Positions 1 through 8,002 of a DNA stretch of 64,000 nt are shown here, in pieces. Under the pieces are notes generated by a model. That model was not told the DNA's origin, made no database searches, and saw only the letters and a program-made list of their open reading frames with translations. Source of the stretch: Brasilonema sp. CT11 (lineage in GTDB: Bacteria > Cyanobacteriota > Cyanobacteriia > Cyanobacteriales > Nostocaceae); NCBI RefSeq assembly GCF_017982655.1, contig NZ_JABXYX010000024.1, positions 1 to 64,000 on the forward strand. Reading direction: 5' to 3'. The translations under genes were made by a program, and so were the position numbers. The stretch's first letter is position 1. Every line of letters begins with the position of its first letter.

Positions 1-47
1 TTTTCGGCTTCTTCTGAACTGAGATTTATGGTATATTTTTTTAACAT
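1..47 (-). mobile_element. IS630-type transposase, N-terminal fragment cut by window edge
   Basis: Reading leftward from an ATG at 47, the 15 complete codons give MLKKYTINLSSEEAE. This resembles the N-terminus of cyanobacterial IS630/Tc1-mariner transposases, which often start with a short strand followed by an S/T-x-E-E helix. The rest lies outside the window. Support comes from the sequence at 101-127, 54 bases upstream of the start, which matches the terminal inverted repeat of a MITE-like element at 21063-21242. That is what the 5' end of a parent IS630 element would look like. Fifteen residues are few, so the family call is tentative. Confidence 0.45.
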
Positions 48-100
48 AATGTTACCCTAACCCTGAATTCGATTAGCTTACCAAAAATCTGCTTCACCCT

Positions 101-127
101 GCAAAGTTGACTTGATGGACTACTAGT
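101..127. repeat. Terminal inverted repeat of the IS at the left edge
   Basis: The 27 bases here match the right end of the element at 21063-21242 (bases 21217-21243) with only three differences, including the shared terminal GACTACTAGT. The repeat sits just upstream of the transposase start at 47 and ends in a TA dinucleotide, as expected for IS630-type insertion into TA. I infer that it marks the 5' boundary of the insertion sequence. Confidence 0.5.
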
Positions 128-146
128 ATCTAGTATCTAGTATCTA
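124..146. repeat. Short tandem repeat, TAGTATC x3
   Basis: Three perfect copies of the heptamer TAGTATC directly abut the IS end. Heptanucleotide tandem repeats of this kind (STRR sequences) are common between genes of filamentous cyanobacteria. Confidence 0.7.
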
Positions 147-212
147 ATCAGTAGGGAAAGAAGGTTGTTAATTATTACAATTGAGTGTTGAGTAATAAAC
201 GGCAGATGCTAC

Positions 213-370
213 AACTCACATCTTGCACCAAGAAAAGTTGATTTATTTTTAACACTCAATACAAAGCCTCAAGCGCTTATTATTACGAAAAAAGACAAGA
301 AAAACCATGTCACTTTCTTGCGCTGCTTTTAACAAAATGCGGGCTTATACGGTTAGGTGCAAGATCTGAG
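213..370. repeat. MITE-like element, diverged copy (family 1 ends)
   Basis: The left end reads AACTCACATCTTGCACC (213-229) and the right end GGTGCAAGATCTGAG (356-370). They form an inverted repeat with one mismatch and match the ends of the better-preserved elements at 30331-30517 and 30943-31118. The interior lacks the hairpins of those two copies, so this may be an older or different member of the same family. Confidence 0.45.
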
Positions 371-494
371 CCGACCACGGGCGCGATTAACGCTCCCGCA
401 AAATATGAAACAAGCACATTTTTATGATATTTCTCAAAGCCTTACTGTATAACGGTTCTAAAATGTGCTTGTTAAGAGACAACGCGCTTAACCC

Positions 495-524
495 GACGCC
501 CAACGGGAGAGCCAGTCTGGGCGT
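495..524. repeat. Hairpin-forming intergenic repeat
   Basis: An imperfect palindrome pairs GACGCCCA at 495-502 with TGGGCGT at 518-524. A related sequence occurs near 4028-4060. It lies about 70 bases upstream of the cysK pseudogene. Function unknown; it belongs to the small palindromic repeats typical of cyanobacteria. Confidence 0.4.
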
Positions 525-594
525 GGGAAACAAGGACTGCACCACTGGCGCAGCAACGCACTGCCTGGTAATGACTAAGGATTAAGGACTTCAG

Positions 595-1634
595 TATGCG
601 AATAGCTCGTGATATTACAGAACTTATCGGTCGTACTCCTCTGGTGCTACTCAATCGTATTCCTCAAGCTGAAGGCTGTGTGGCACAAATTGTGGTGAAA
701 TTGGAAAGTATTAACCCAACAGCATCAGTAAAAGACCGAATTGGTATAAGGTATGATTAACAAAGGCAAAGGCAGAAGGGTTGATCACTCCTGGGAAAAG
801 GCTCTTTTGTGGAACCCACCTCTGGAAATATGAAATCGCTCTAGCAATGGTTAGCAGCAAAGGGAATAGCGATTAATTTTGACAATGGCTGAAACAATAA
901 GCGCTGAATGAAGGGCAATGTTGCGCGCGTATGGAGAGCAATTAGAACTCACTACAGGAATTGAAGGCATGAGTGGGGCAATTCGACGGGCGCAGCAAAT
1001 CGTTGATACGACTCCAGATGCTTACATGTTACAGCAGTTGCGTAACCCAGCTAACGCCAAAATACACTGGGAGACGACAGCGGAGGAGATCTGGGAAGAT
1101 ACTGACGGACAGGTCGATATAGTAGTTGCTGGAGTCGGAACAGGTGGTACAATTACAGGTGTAGCTGAACTTATCAAAGCACGCAAACCAAGTTTTCAGG
1201 CGATAAGCCGGAGGACTTCGGCTTATCGCGGTTCCTGAGCCTGCCGAAGGGCAGTCGAACGCTTGACGCTCCGCGTATCGCAGTTGAACACGCAAACAGC
1301 CCAGTGTTATCTGGCAAAAGACCAGAACCTCACAAAATTCAAGGAATTGGTGCTGGGTTCATTCCTCAAGTGCTGAATGTCAACATTATAGATGAAGTCA
1401 TTTCGGTCACTGATGAAGAGGCGATCGCTTACAGGTGGCGTCTGGCAAATGAAGTTGGACTACTGTCTGGCATTTCCAGCGGTGCTGCTTTGTGTGCTGC
1501 TATTCGTGTTGCCCAACGCAAAGAGAACGAGGGACGCAAAATCCGTAATGATTCAGCCTAGTTTTGGAGAAAGGTATTTGAGTACACCGTTGTTCCAAGA
1601 CTTGGAACCAAAGCTAGCAGTTAGCATCAGCTAA
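595..1634 (+). pseudogene. cysK: Cysteine synthase A, decayed
   Basis: The gene would encode the PLP enzyme that makes cysteine from O-acetylserine and sulfide. The start at 595 gives [20 protein letters not shown] and continues to [11 protein letters not shown], which contains the PLP-binding lysine. The frame then breaks after about 54 codons. The rest survives in different frames: [20 protein letters not shown] from 918, [14 protein letters not shown] (the phosphate-binding glycine loop), then [13 protein letters not shown] from about 1340, [13 protein letters not shown], and finally [19 protein letters not shown] ending at 1634. There are at least three frameshifts, internal stops and a 72-base palindromic insertion at about 1205-1276. 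It cannot make an active enzyme. A functional copy probably lies elsewhere in the genome, since cyanobacteria often carry several cysK-like genes. Confidence 0.9.
1205..1276. repeat. Palindromic repeat inserted in cysK pseudogene
   Basis: About 72 bases interrupt codons for FQAIAVE, splitting what was probably a GCGATCGC (HIP1) site: GCGAT lies before the insert and ATCGC after it. The left part forms a hairpin (GCGATAAGCCG pairing with CGGCTTATCGC, 1200-1229). The next part carries CCTGAGCCTGCCGAAGG, a motif family also seen at 38368-38391 and near 45938. The insert contains an in-frame stop. Confidence 0.6.
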
Positions 1635-1649
1635 CGGTACATTGAATAA

Positions 1650-2351
1650 ATGGCAGATCAGACGAACCACTACCAAACACTCAAAGTTAGTCCAAACGCA
1701 ACCCAAGCGGAGATTAAGCAAGCTTATCGCCGCTTGGTTAAAATGTTTCATCCTGATAGCAATCAGGGTACCGCCGATCCTGAGCAAATTATCCGTCTCA
1801 ATGCAGCATATGAGGTTTTAGGCGACGTTCAAAATCGCCTAAATTACGACCAAAAACTGCGTCAACGCTCTCAACAAACCACTACCAATAGGCAACACCG
1901 TACAGCAGCAGCTCAACAGCAATACCAGGCGACAAAAAAAAGAGGAAAAGATGCCGATGAGCAAGTAGAGGAATGGCTGCGCCAAGTTTATCAGCCAGTG
2001 AATCGCCTGCTGTTTACCATTCTGGCTTCTTTACGCGAGCAAATTGAGAAGCTTGCTGCTGACCCCTTTGATGATATCCTCTTGGAAGAATTTCAGGATT
2101 ACTTACACGCGTGTCAAGCTGACTTCAAGCAGGCGCACCTGACTTTTCGTTCTTTACCAAATCCACCTAGTTTAGCAAGAGCAGCAGCCCATCTCTACTA
2201 TTGTCTCAATCAAATAGGCGATGGGCTAGATCAGTTAGCATATTTCCCTCTTAACTATGACGAGAGTTACTTGCACGCTGGTCAAGAAATGTTTCGCACT
2301 GCCGCTAATATGTACCGTGAGGCACAAGAATCTCTCGGTGCCTATGTGTAA
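1650..2351 (+). CDS. J-domain (DnaJ-like) protein
   Basis: This 233-residue protein has an N-terminal J domain (residues about 7-68) with the HPD motif in VKMFHPDSNQ, the element that stimulates Hsp70 ATPase activity. The domain is followed by a glutamine-rich linker (about 73-100) and a helical C-terminal region of about 130 residues that I do not recognise. It lacks the glycine/phenylalanine region, the zinc-finger repeats and the substrate-binding domains of full DnaJ. It is therefore a type III J-protein that probably delivers a specific client to DnaK. The ATG at 1650 lies 16 bases past the cysK remnant. The C-terminal part may set client specificity, but nothing in the neighbourhood identifies the client. 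Confidence 0.88.
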   Translation: MADQTNHYQTLKVSPNATQAEIKQAYRRLVKMFHPDSNQGTADPEQIIRLNAAYEVLGDVQNRLNYDQKLRQRSQQTTTNRQHRTAAAQQQYQATKKRGKDADEQVEEWLRQVYQPVNRLLFTILASLREQIEKLAADPFDDILLEEFQDYLHACQADFKQAHLTFRSLPNPPSLARAAAHLYYCLNQIGDGLDQLAYFPLNYDESYLHAGQEMFRTAANMYREAQESLGAYV

Positions 2352-2399
2352 CGGTTAATAATTAGTGATCGTAATAATTTCGTGACAGGATTTACCCAC

Positions 2400-2420
2400 T
2401 GTACAAATGCACCCACTTAT
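2400..2420. repeat. Left arm of a 21-bp inverted repeat flanking the FHA-PrsW gene
   Basis: These 21 bases are the exact reverse complement of 4126-4146. The two arms enclose about 1.7 kb holding a single gene (FHA-PrsW). The repeat could be the ends of a mobile unit or two copies of one intergenic repeat; no target duplication is evident. Confidence 0.6.
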
Positions 2421-2499
2421 AGCTATTTTATTTAACACAAATTAGAAACCATCATGATGTAGGTACGTCAATGCTACGCGCCTACAGTTAACTTGTCTT

Positions 2500-3774
2500 C
2501 TACCTATTGACTGATTTGTGTGAATGAGCGGGCGAAAGTTGATTGGCTTTGAGGATTGCTGCCATCAAAAATATGTAAGCCAGAGAGCCTATCAAAGCTA
2601 AGAGTACGTTACCGATGATAGGATTACCTAGTATACCCTCCTTTTGCAACTCAGAGATAATCGCTCCAATGGTATGTAGAGATGCTGAAGTCAGGTAGCC
2701 GATTCCTATAAACCGCCAAAGCTTTTTAGGTTTCATTGCACCCAATCCAATGAAGTAGCCAAAGTAGCCGCTATATGCCACCTGTCCACAAATATCTCCT
2801 AAGATCAGGGGAATTAAAAGTGTTAATCCCGCAAAATTACCTTTGCTTTGAGTTTCTTCATGCACTAGCATCAAACTCTCTACTAATGCAAATCCAGTGG
2901 CAGATGCTGTTGCTAAAAGGATTCCGTCCATAGGTTCCCATACCCCAATCAGTTCGCGCTTGGGTGATTGGAGTAGTCTGCCTAGGAAATAAACTAATAT
3001 CACTGGCAGCACTTTAAACAATTCTTCTAACAAACCTGCCTTGAAAAATTCTTTGACAATGATAGCAAGAATGCTCTCCTTGTGTTCCGAGGCATCTCCT
3101 GGTAAGATGTCAGAAAGAATATTTGTCAATTCATGACCGCCAGTTAAAAGCGGCAGAGCAGTAGCCAAACCTAAGCTAACTAGCAACCACCAGGGCTTAT
3201 GTTTATGGCAGAGTTTGTGAATAACATAGTGGCTTGCAAGAGCTAGGTAAGCTGCCAAGATGTAGAGGAAGTTATTGCTATTTTGAGTAGCGAACATTGC
3301 TACTACGAATATCACTGTGACAATGCCCGGAACAAGGAAACCTTTCTGATGTAAATCTAGCTTTCCTGAGACGACAGGAAATATATCGCTGATGCCAACA
3401 AAGCTAATCTGTTCACACTCAAAAACGAATTCTGGACCCTTGCGACCAAGTTTGATCTGGTCATGTACTTGCAAAATTTGAGAACCTTGTAAGCGCTGAC
3501 CATTAATATAAATACCATTACGGCTTTCCAAATCGGATATTTCCCATTGAGGCAGATCACTGGGAGACTCAGACGAGAGGGGAGAAATTTTTAAATGCTG
3601 ACGGGACACTTCCTCGTATTTCGTGGAATCTAAAACAATGTCACAGCAACTAGCATCTCGTCCAATTACTATTGGTTGATCAGATAAAACTATGTTCTCA
3701 GTTTGTTGCGAGTCACTTCCTGTACTAGAGTTGATTTGTATTAAAAAGCATTTGTAACGGTGAAGTCCTGCCAT
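2500..3774 (-). CDS. FHA domain - PrsW-type intramembrane protease fusion
   Basis: The N-terminal third (residues about 32-115) is a forkhead-associated domain: VIGRDASCCDIVL, then SRQHLKI, then SRNGIYINGQRL. Such domains bind phosphothreonine peptides. About eight hydrophobic segments follow, with PrsW-family motifs: LLEELFKVLP (EExxK, about residues 248-257), TGFALVES (about 293-300) and an SLHTIG histidine near 365. PrsW proteins are membrane metalloproteases that cleave anti-sigma factors in Bacillus. The fusion suggests proteolysis gated by Ser/Thr kinase signalling, which is inference. I chose ATG 3774 because the purine-rich GAGGAG lies 8 bases upstream; a TTG five codons earlier is also open. 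Two inverted repeat arms flank the gene. Confidence 0.82.
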   Translation of the reverse strand: MAGLHRYKCFLIQINSSTGSDSQQTENIVLSDQPIVIGRDASCCDIVLDSTKYEEVSRQHLKISPLSSESPSDLPQWEISDLESRNGIYINGQRLQGSQILQVHDQIKLGRKGPEFVFECEQISFVGISDIFPVVSGKLDLHQKGFLVPGIVTVIFVVAMFATQNSNNFLYILAAYLALASHYVIHKLCHKHKPWWLLVSLGLATALPLLTGGHELTNILSDILPGDASEHKESILAIIVKEFFKAGLLEELFKVLPVILVYFLGRLLQSPKRELIGVWEPMDGILLATASATGFALVESLMLVHEETQSKGNFAGLTLLIPLILGDICGQVAYSGYFGYFIGLGAMKPKKLWRFIGIGYLTSASLHTIGAIISELQKEGILGNPIIGNVLLALIGSLAYIFLMAAILKANQLSPAHSHKSVNR

Positions 3775-4273
3775 CAAATTACTCCTCAAGTTGTGTTTTT
3801 TATCAAGAAAAATGCTACTGAAACGTTGTTTGTTTCATAACCTCAGAAAGATTTGCAACCACTATATACTTTGAGAACTTAGGCATTAACAAAAGTTTGA
3901 TTTTCACAGAAGTTAAGCATAAAGAAGCTTTTCTTCTGTATTCTTAATAGGTGTAAGCAAAGTTATTTTATGCAGAAGAACGTTAGCCTCACAAACTAGA
4001 AGTCTGTAGATAAACAAACTGCAAAGCGCCCAAACTGGGGCAATCCAAGCTGGGCGTGTTGCAAGTGATGTCAATGTCGTCTAGGTTGTGCCAAACATGC
4101 CGACAAAGATAACTTGTTTGAATACATAAGTGGGTGCATTTGTACAGCGCGTAAGTCCTAAGTGAAACCAGGAATGTTGACGAACAAGCAACAATTAACA
4201 ACTTACACCAGAATTTGTTTATACTGGAAGCAGTAAGATTTAAGAAATTTTAAATTTTACTCCCAGCTTGCTT
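3775..4273. other. Intergenic region between divergent genes
   Basis: About 500 bases separate the FHA-PrsW gene from the QueD-like gene, so both promoters should lie here. I see the right arm of the 21-bp inverted repeat (4126-4146) and a short imperfect palindrome near 4028-4060 related to the one at 495-524. I cannot make a convincing promoter or RNA call. Confidence 0.5.
4126..4146. repeat. Right arm of the 21-bp inverted repeat
   Basis: Exact reverse complement of 2400-2420. It lies about 130 bases upstream of the QueD-like gene. Confidence 0.6.
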
Positions 4274-5146
4274 ATGCAATGTATTATAAGTCGTCGCGCT
4301 CAGTTTTCAGCAAGTCATCGCTATTGGTTGCCAGAACTGAGTGAATCAGAAAATATTCAGAAATTTGGTGCTTGTTCAAGATTTCCCGGATATGGACACA
4401 ATTATGTCTTATTTGTCTCCCTGGTTGGAGAATTGGATGAATATGGCATGATTCTCAACTTGTCCAACGTCAAACACGTTATTAACCGAAAAGTGACCAG
4501 TCAACTGGACTTTTCCTATCTCAACGATGTATGGTTAGAGTTTCAACAAACTCTACCCACCCCAGAAAACATTGCACGGGTAATTTGGCAACGGCTTGCA
4601 CCCGATTTACCTTTAGTGCGTATACAGCTTTTTGAACATCCCGAACTTTGGGCTGATTATTTAGGAAACGGCATGGAAGCATACCTCACTGTCAGCACTT
4701 ATTTTAGCGCCGCCCATCAGCTAGCTCATCCTCGTCTTAGCGGCGAAGAAAACTTTAAGATTTACGGTAAGTGCGCTAATCCCAACGGTCATGGGCACAA
4801 CTATCATTTAGAAGTGACTGTAAAAGGGGAGATTGATCCACGCACTGGGATAATTGTTGATTTGGGCGCTTTGAATCAAGCTATAAAAGAGTACGTTATT
4901 GAGCTATTTGACCACAGCTTCTTAAACAAAGACGTTCCATACTTTGCTGAAGTTGTTCCCACTGCTGAGAATATTGCACTTTGTATCAGTCACCTGCTGC
5001 GATCGCCCATTCAGGAATTAGGAGCGACACTATACAAAGTAAAATTAATGGAAACTCCGAATAACTCCTGTGAAATTTATTGCACTGAGTCAGATTCCAA
5101 CTCAGTTAATGGTGCACAAAATCAACCTGTGTTAGTACGCTTGTAG
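4274..5146 (+). CDS. Two-domain 6-pyruvoyl-tetrahydropterin/6-carboxytetrahydropterin synthase-like protein
   Basis: This is a tandem duplication of the PTPS/QueD fold in 290 residues. The C-terminal domain has intact zinc-ligand and catalytic motifs: FSAAHQL, CANPNGHGHNYHLEV and the later FDHSFLNKD and PTAENIA segments. The N-terminal domain keeps the general pattern (FSASHRYW, CSRFPGYGHNY, DFSYLND, PTPENIA). Single-domain QueD makes 6-carboxytetrahydropterin for queuosine and deazapurine synthesis, while PTPS makes tetrahydropterin. Cyanobacteria carry long forms like this one, so it is probably a normal member of that group. The start is ATG 4274; the upstream TTG at 4268 is less likely. 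No other queuosine genes lie nearby, so the pathway stays open. Confidence 0.85.
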   Translation: MQCIISRRAQFSASHRYWLPELSESENIQKFGACSRFPGYGHNYVLFVSLVGELDEYGMILNLSNVKHVINRKVTSQLDFSYLNDVWLEFQQTLPTPENIARVIWQRLAPDLPLVRIQLFEHPELWADYLGNGMEAYLTVSTYFSAAHQLAHPRLSGEENFKIYGKCANPNGHGHNYHLEVTVKGEIDPRTGIIVDLGALNQAIKEYVIELFDHSFLNKDVPYFAEVVPTAENIALCISHLLRSPIQELGATLYKVKLMETPNNSCEIYCTESDSNSVNGAQNQPVLVRL

Positions 5147-5214
5147 CGAGTCAAGATTTGTTCACAAGTATTTCAAAGGGGCGCTTTAGTTTCACTAGTT
5201 GCCCCAATTCATGC

Positions 5215-5550
5215 TTATTCCACAGCAAAACCCGATAACTGACGCATTTTCGGTGTATTAAATCCAATAACAATATTTTGTTTAGGTACGCCCATTTCGA
5301 TCAATTCTGAGGCTATATTAACTTCAGTTGTATTTTGCTGAATCCAAATTTTATCATTCTTGATATCAAGATGCATTATCGGACCATAAACCCGTTTTTG
5401 ATTGTTCCATCCAACGCTAATAATTTGATAGTGGTCGCGTTCGGTATCAAATATTTGTTCGACTTCAACATCTCCGTAGCTAGGTTTGTACTGTACATAT
5501 TTGGTTAGCAGTTGCTTAACTTTCGTCCGGTATTCATCTAATTTATCCAT
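5215..5550 (-). CDS. xisI: XisI family protein
   Basis: The 111-residue protein starts MDKLDEYRTKVKQLLTKY and has the conserved middle of the family: the DTERDHYQIISVGW strand pair, then GPIMHLDIKNDKIWIQQN and the C-terminal GVPKQNIVIGF. XisI was named as a controlling factor for excision of the fdxN element in heterocysts of Anabaena. Most cyanobacterial copies, including this one, are not next to an excision element or xisF recombinase. The start overlaps the end of xisH by 13 bases, so the pair is translationally coupled. Its role here is unknown; regulation or a toxin-antitoxin-like behaviour are both possible. Confidence 0.9.
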   Translation of the reverse strand: MDKLDEYRTKVKQLLTKYVQYKPSYGDVEVEQIFDTERDHYQIISVGWNNQKRVYGPIMHLDIKNDKIWIQQNTTEVNIASELIEMGVPKQNIVIGFNTPKMRQLSGFAVE

Positions 5551-5951
5551 TGCACAACTTCCTCCGTATCAACGTTATAAATAATAAGTTTCAATTGGTT
5601 TTCGCATACTACAGTTTGGGTAAACGGCAAGTTAAAGAAATCGTTATAAATTGCCAGCGGAATAGCTAAATATAACGTTCTATTTGGGTCTTCACTACGC
5701 AACGCAGTGCGATAGTTGATAAATTGCCCCAGCGCCATGTGAAATTCAGAAATCTTCGAGGCGCTAACAAAATTTTTAATTTCAACCGCTATCTTTTCTC
5801 CAGCTTTCTCTGCAGCAAGAAGGCGCTCCGCACCCAAATCAATTTGAATATCAACTCCACCACAACGAATATTTAAAGGATCATTTGTAATCATCCAACC
5901 ATCTTTCTCTAGTGCAGACCTAACAATATTGTGGAATAAATCGCGAGCCAT
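5538..5951 (-). CDS. xisH: XisH family protein
   Basis: This 137-residue partner of XisI has a pattern reminiscent of PD-(D/E)xK nucleases: GGVDIQIDLGAERLLAA followed by KIAVEIKNF, with the acidic residues and lysine in the expected order. Later conserved segments are FHMALGQFINYR and LYLAIPLAIY. The fold similarity suggests a nuclease-derived protein, but activity has not been shown for the family as far as I know. It lies upstream of xisI with an overlap and about 35 bases downstream of the PrsW-type gene, so all three minus-strand genes could share transcripts. Confidence 0.9.
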   Translation of the reverse strand: MARDLFHNIVRSALEKDGWMITNDPLNIRCGGVDIQIDLGAERLLAAEKAGEKIAVEIKNFVSASKISEFHMALGQFINYRTALRSEDPNRTLYLAIPLAIYNDFFNLPFTQTVVCENQLKLIIYNVDTEEVVQWIN

Positions 5952-5987
5952 ACCTTAACAAATGTTACGTTATGCAAATTAAAAATC

Positions 5988-6950
5988 TCAACGACGTGCT
6001 GAACGTCGCAAAGAGGTATAAATCACCCATGCTACAAGTCCAGAACCTGTATTTAGCAATAAGCGGCTAAGTATAAATGACACAACATCACGGTCAAAAA
6101 GCTGAGATATATTCAAGAAGCTCAGACTTTTGACTAAAAGAAATAGCCCAAAAAGAGCATTTCCAGCCAGCAACAAAGCTAACAGCACCAAGGTACGTTG
6201 CCGGAAGCGCTGTTTAGGTGTGTATCCAGAAATCAGCATGATTGGAAGTTCGCCTTGCACCCTTTGCAGTAACTGCTGTAGTCGCCAAAACATCCACAAC
6301 AGAAACGGGAACAAGCCATAATTGAGCAAATTTAGTGGTATTGGATAGCGAGCGCTCATAGATAGAACATTCACTAAACCATGACAAATCACAGCATTGA
6401 GCCAAGCCGCAGGCAAAAACTGCCGAGCTCCATACAAAGAAATGTTTTCGCTAATACATATTGCCAGGACATACCCCCAAGGGGCAGAAAACATGGCATG
6501 AATTGGTGTGCTGATAATTCGCTCAAAAATTGGTGCCGTGTTGTGAGAAAGGTAAATCCAATTCTCTTGGGCAGTGAATCCAAGGGCAACCGCTATGGTA
6601 AATAGAAAAACAGAAGTGGGGCGAAATCGGTATCGAGGTTGGAAAAGGTAAGTTGGGACAATCACCGCTACCAGCTTACAGGTTTCTTCTACAGGACCGA
6701 TTTCTATAAGTTGTCGCAGAACAACACCTGCGAAAACACGCTGCATTCTTTCCCAGTCAACAAAATTATTGGCGACTGTTTCAAAAACCCCTTCCAACGC
6801 CAGAGCAAGAACACCAGATATTGCTCCTAACACAAAGAAAAACAGCAGCCGCATCAAAGAAGGGGCAGAAGGGATGCGGTAATAGTAGTAGAGCAGAAGC
6901 AGTAGCGGTGGTATGGCTGCACACAACAATTCCATGTAGGAACGTAGCAT
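5988..6950 (-). CDS. PrsW family intramembrane metalloprotease
   Basis: The 320-residue protein is mostly hydrophobic, with about eight predicted membrane segments. It carries all PrsW signatures: PVEETCK (EExxK, residues about 87-92), GFTAQENW (124-131), HAMFSAPWGY (151-160) and CHGLVN near 199. These residues form the presumed zinc site for regulated intramembrane proteolysis. It has no FHA or other soluble domain, unlike the protease at 2500-3774, so the window holds two distinct family members. Its substrate cannot be told from the context. The start ATG is at 6950, 8 bases past the stop of the upstream methyltransferase gene on the same strand, which suggests co-transcription. Confidence 0.88.
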   Translation of the reverse strand: MLRSYMELLCAAIPPLLLLLYYYYRIPSAPSLMRLLFFFVLGAISGVLALALEGVFETVANNFVDWERMQRVFAGVVLRQLIEIGPVEETCKLVAVIVPTYLFQPRYRFRPTSVFLFTIAVALGFTAQENWIYLSHNTAPIFERIISTPIHAMFSAPWGYVLAICISENISLYGARQFLPAAWLNAVICHGLVNVLSMSARYPIPLNLLNYGLFPFLLWMFWRLQQLLQRVQGELPIMLISGYTPKQRFRQRTLVLLALLLAGNALFGLFLLVKSLSFLNISQLFDRDVVSFILSRLLLNTGSGLVAWVIYTSLRRSARR

Positions 6951-6958
6951 CTACGTCT

Positions 6959-7873
6959 TTAGGCTTGAGCAATAATAGTGCGGTGACGGGGACTGTTAGG
7001 AGTGACGGTGGGAGTTTTAAACCCCGCCTCTACAATCACTTGCTCAATATCCAACGTAAAATATTCATCAAGATACGGTTCAGTACTTTTGAGCAGCGTC
7101 AAAATGTAAGGCGGCATTTTTTTGTAAATTTCAGACTTGGGATTCATATCCATAATTGCCAGATGTCCACCCGGACGCAGTAAACGTCTCGCCTCAGCAA
7201 ATATCTCTTTAGTTGCTGCTTGAGGCAGTTCGTGGCACATCAGAAAAATGGAAATGAGATCAAACGAGCCATCTGGTAGCCCAGTAGATTCAGCAGCCGC
7301 ATGAATCCAGTTAACGTTAACATGGCGCTGCTCGCTACGGTAGTGAGCAACGGCTAAGAAGTAGGCAGATAAATCTAAACCCGTAATTTTGGCATCGGGA
7401 TAAACTTTTTGTAGAGCAAAAGTACTCAAACCCACACTGCACCCCAAGTCTAGGATGTCTTGTGGTTCTTGGGGAATTTGCTGTTTGATGATGTCATGGT
7501 AACTTTGGCGCAGCATGCGATCGCCCTTTGCCCCAGCATCTTGCCAAATTCTGGCATGGACAGCATAAGCCGCCGACTCTACTTCCGAAGCCGCTTCCCA
7601 ACTGAGATTTCCTGTTTCGTAAGCGTGGAATGACCGCAGGTAGTATTCTGGGTAAGAAAGCTTGGGATTTTGTACTTTAGCGAAGTCAGCTTGCCAATTA
7701 CGCGCTTGTAGGGTTTGTGCTTCTTCGAGCCAATTTACTCCTATTTTCTTAGCACGTTTAATCATCATTTGCCTAGCTTGATGCTTGGCTAAACTGGCTA
7801 AAGGCTTGATTGCCAGAACGCCATTTACAAAACGCGAAGCTAATCCAGGAGTATTTTTTACAGCCGTGTTCAT
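6959..7873 (-). CDS. Class I SAM-dependent methyltransferase
   Basis: Residues about 138-250 form a Methyltransf_11/25-type fold with motif I ILDLGCSVGLSTFAL, an acidic loop GLDLSAYFLAVA, and ARRLLRPGGHLAIMDM after strand 4. The first 130 residues are an extra helical region (PKLSYPEYYLRSFHAYETGN) also present in cyanobacterial relatives. The protein at 31133-31933 is a clear paralogue, sharing the LDLS-Y-L-VA-Y and LLRPGG segments and the N-terminal YP-YY motif. Substrate unknown. I chose ATG 7873; a GTG one codon upstream is equivalent. It lies 8 bases upstream of the PrsW-type gene. Confidence 0.82.
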   Translation of the reverse strand: MNTAVKNTPGLASRFVNGVLAIKPLASLAKHQARQMMIKRAKKIGVNWLEEAQTLQARNWQADFAKVQNPKLSYPEYYLRSFHAYETGNLSWEAASEVESAAYAVHARIWQDAGAKGDRMLRQSYHDIIKQQIPQEPQDILDLGCSVGLSTFALQKVYPDAKITGLDLSAYFLAVAHYRSEQRHVNVNWIHAAAESTGLPDGSFDLISIFLMCHELPQAATKEIFAEARRLLRPGGHLAIMDMNPKSEIYKKMPPYILTLLKSTEPYLDEYFTLDIEQVIVEAGFKTPTVTPNSPRHRTIIAQA

Positions 7874-8002
7874 CACTAATGTTGATCAAATGAATTGTCT
7901 ACCTTTGCAATCAGGAGAAAGCCTGTCTATATGAATCATATTGCAGAAGTATGTATTTAGAAGTGAGAACCACCAGATCAACACCAGATGTACACAGTCC
8001 TC

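Noticed and set aside
5215-5951. fdxN-type excision element
   Set aside because: No recombinase or element ends are visible; XisH/XisI alone do not define one.
6821-7183. 120-codon + strand open frame
   Set aside because: It lies antisense across two well-supported genes (PrsW-type protease and methyltransferase).
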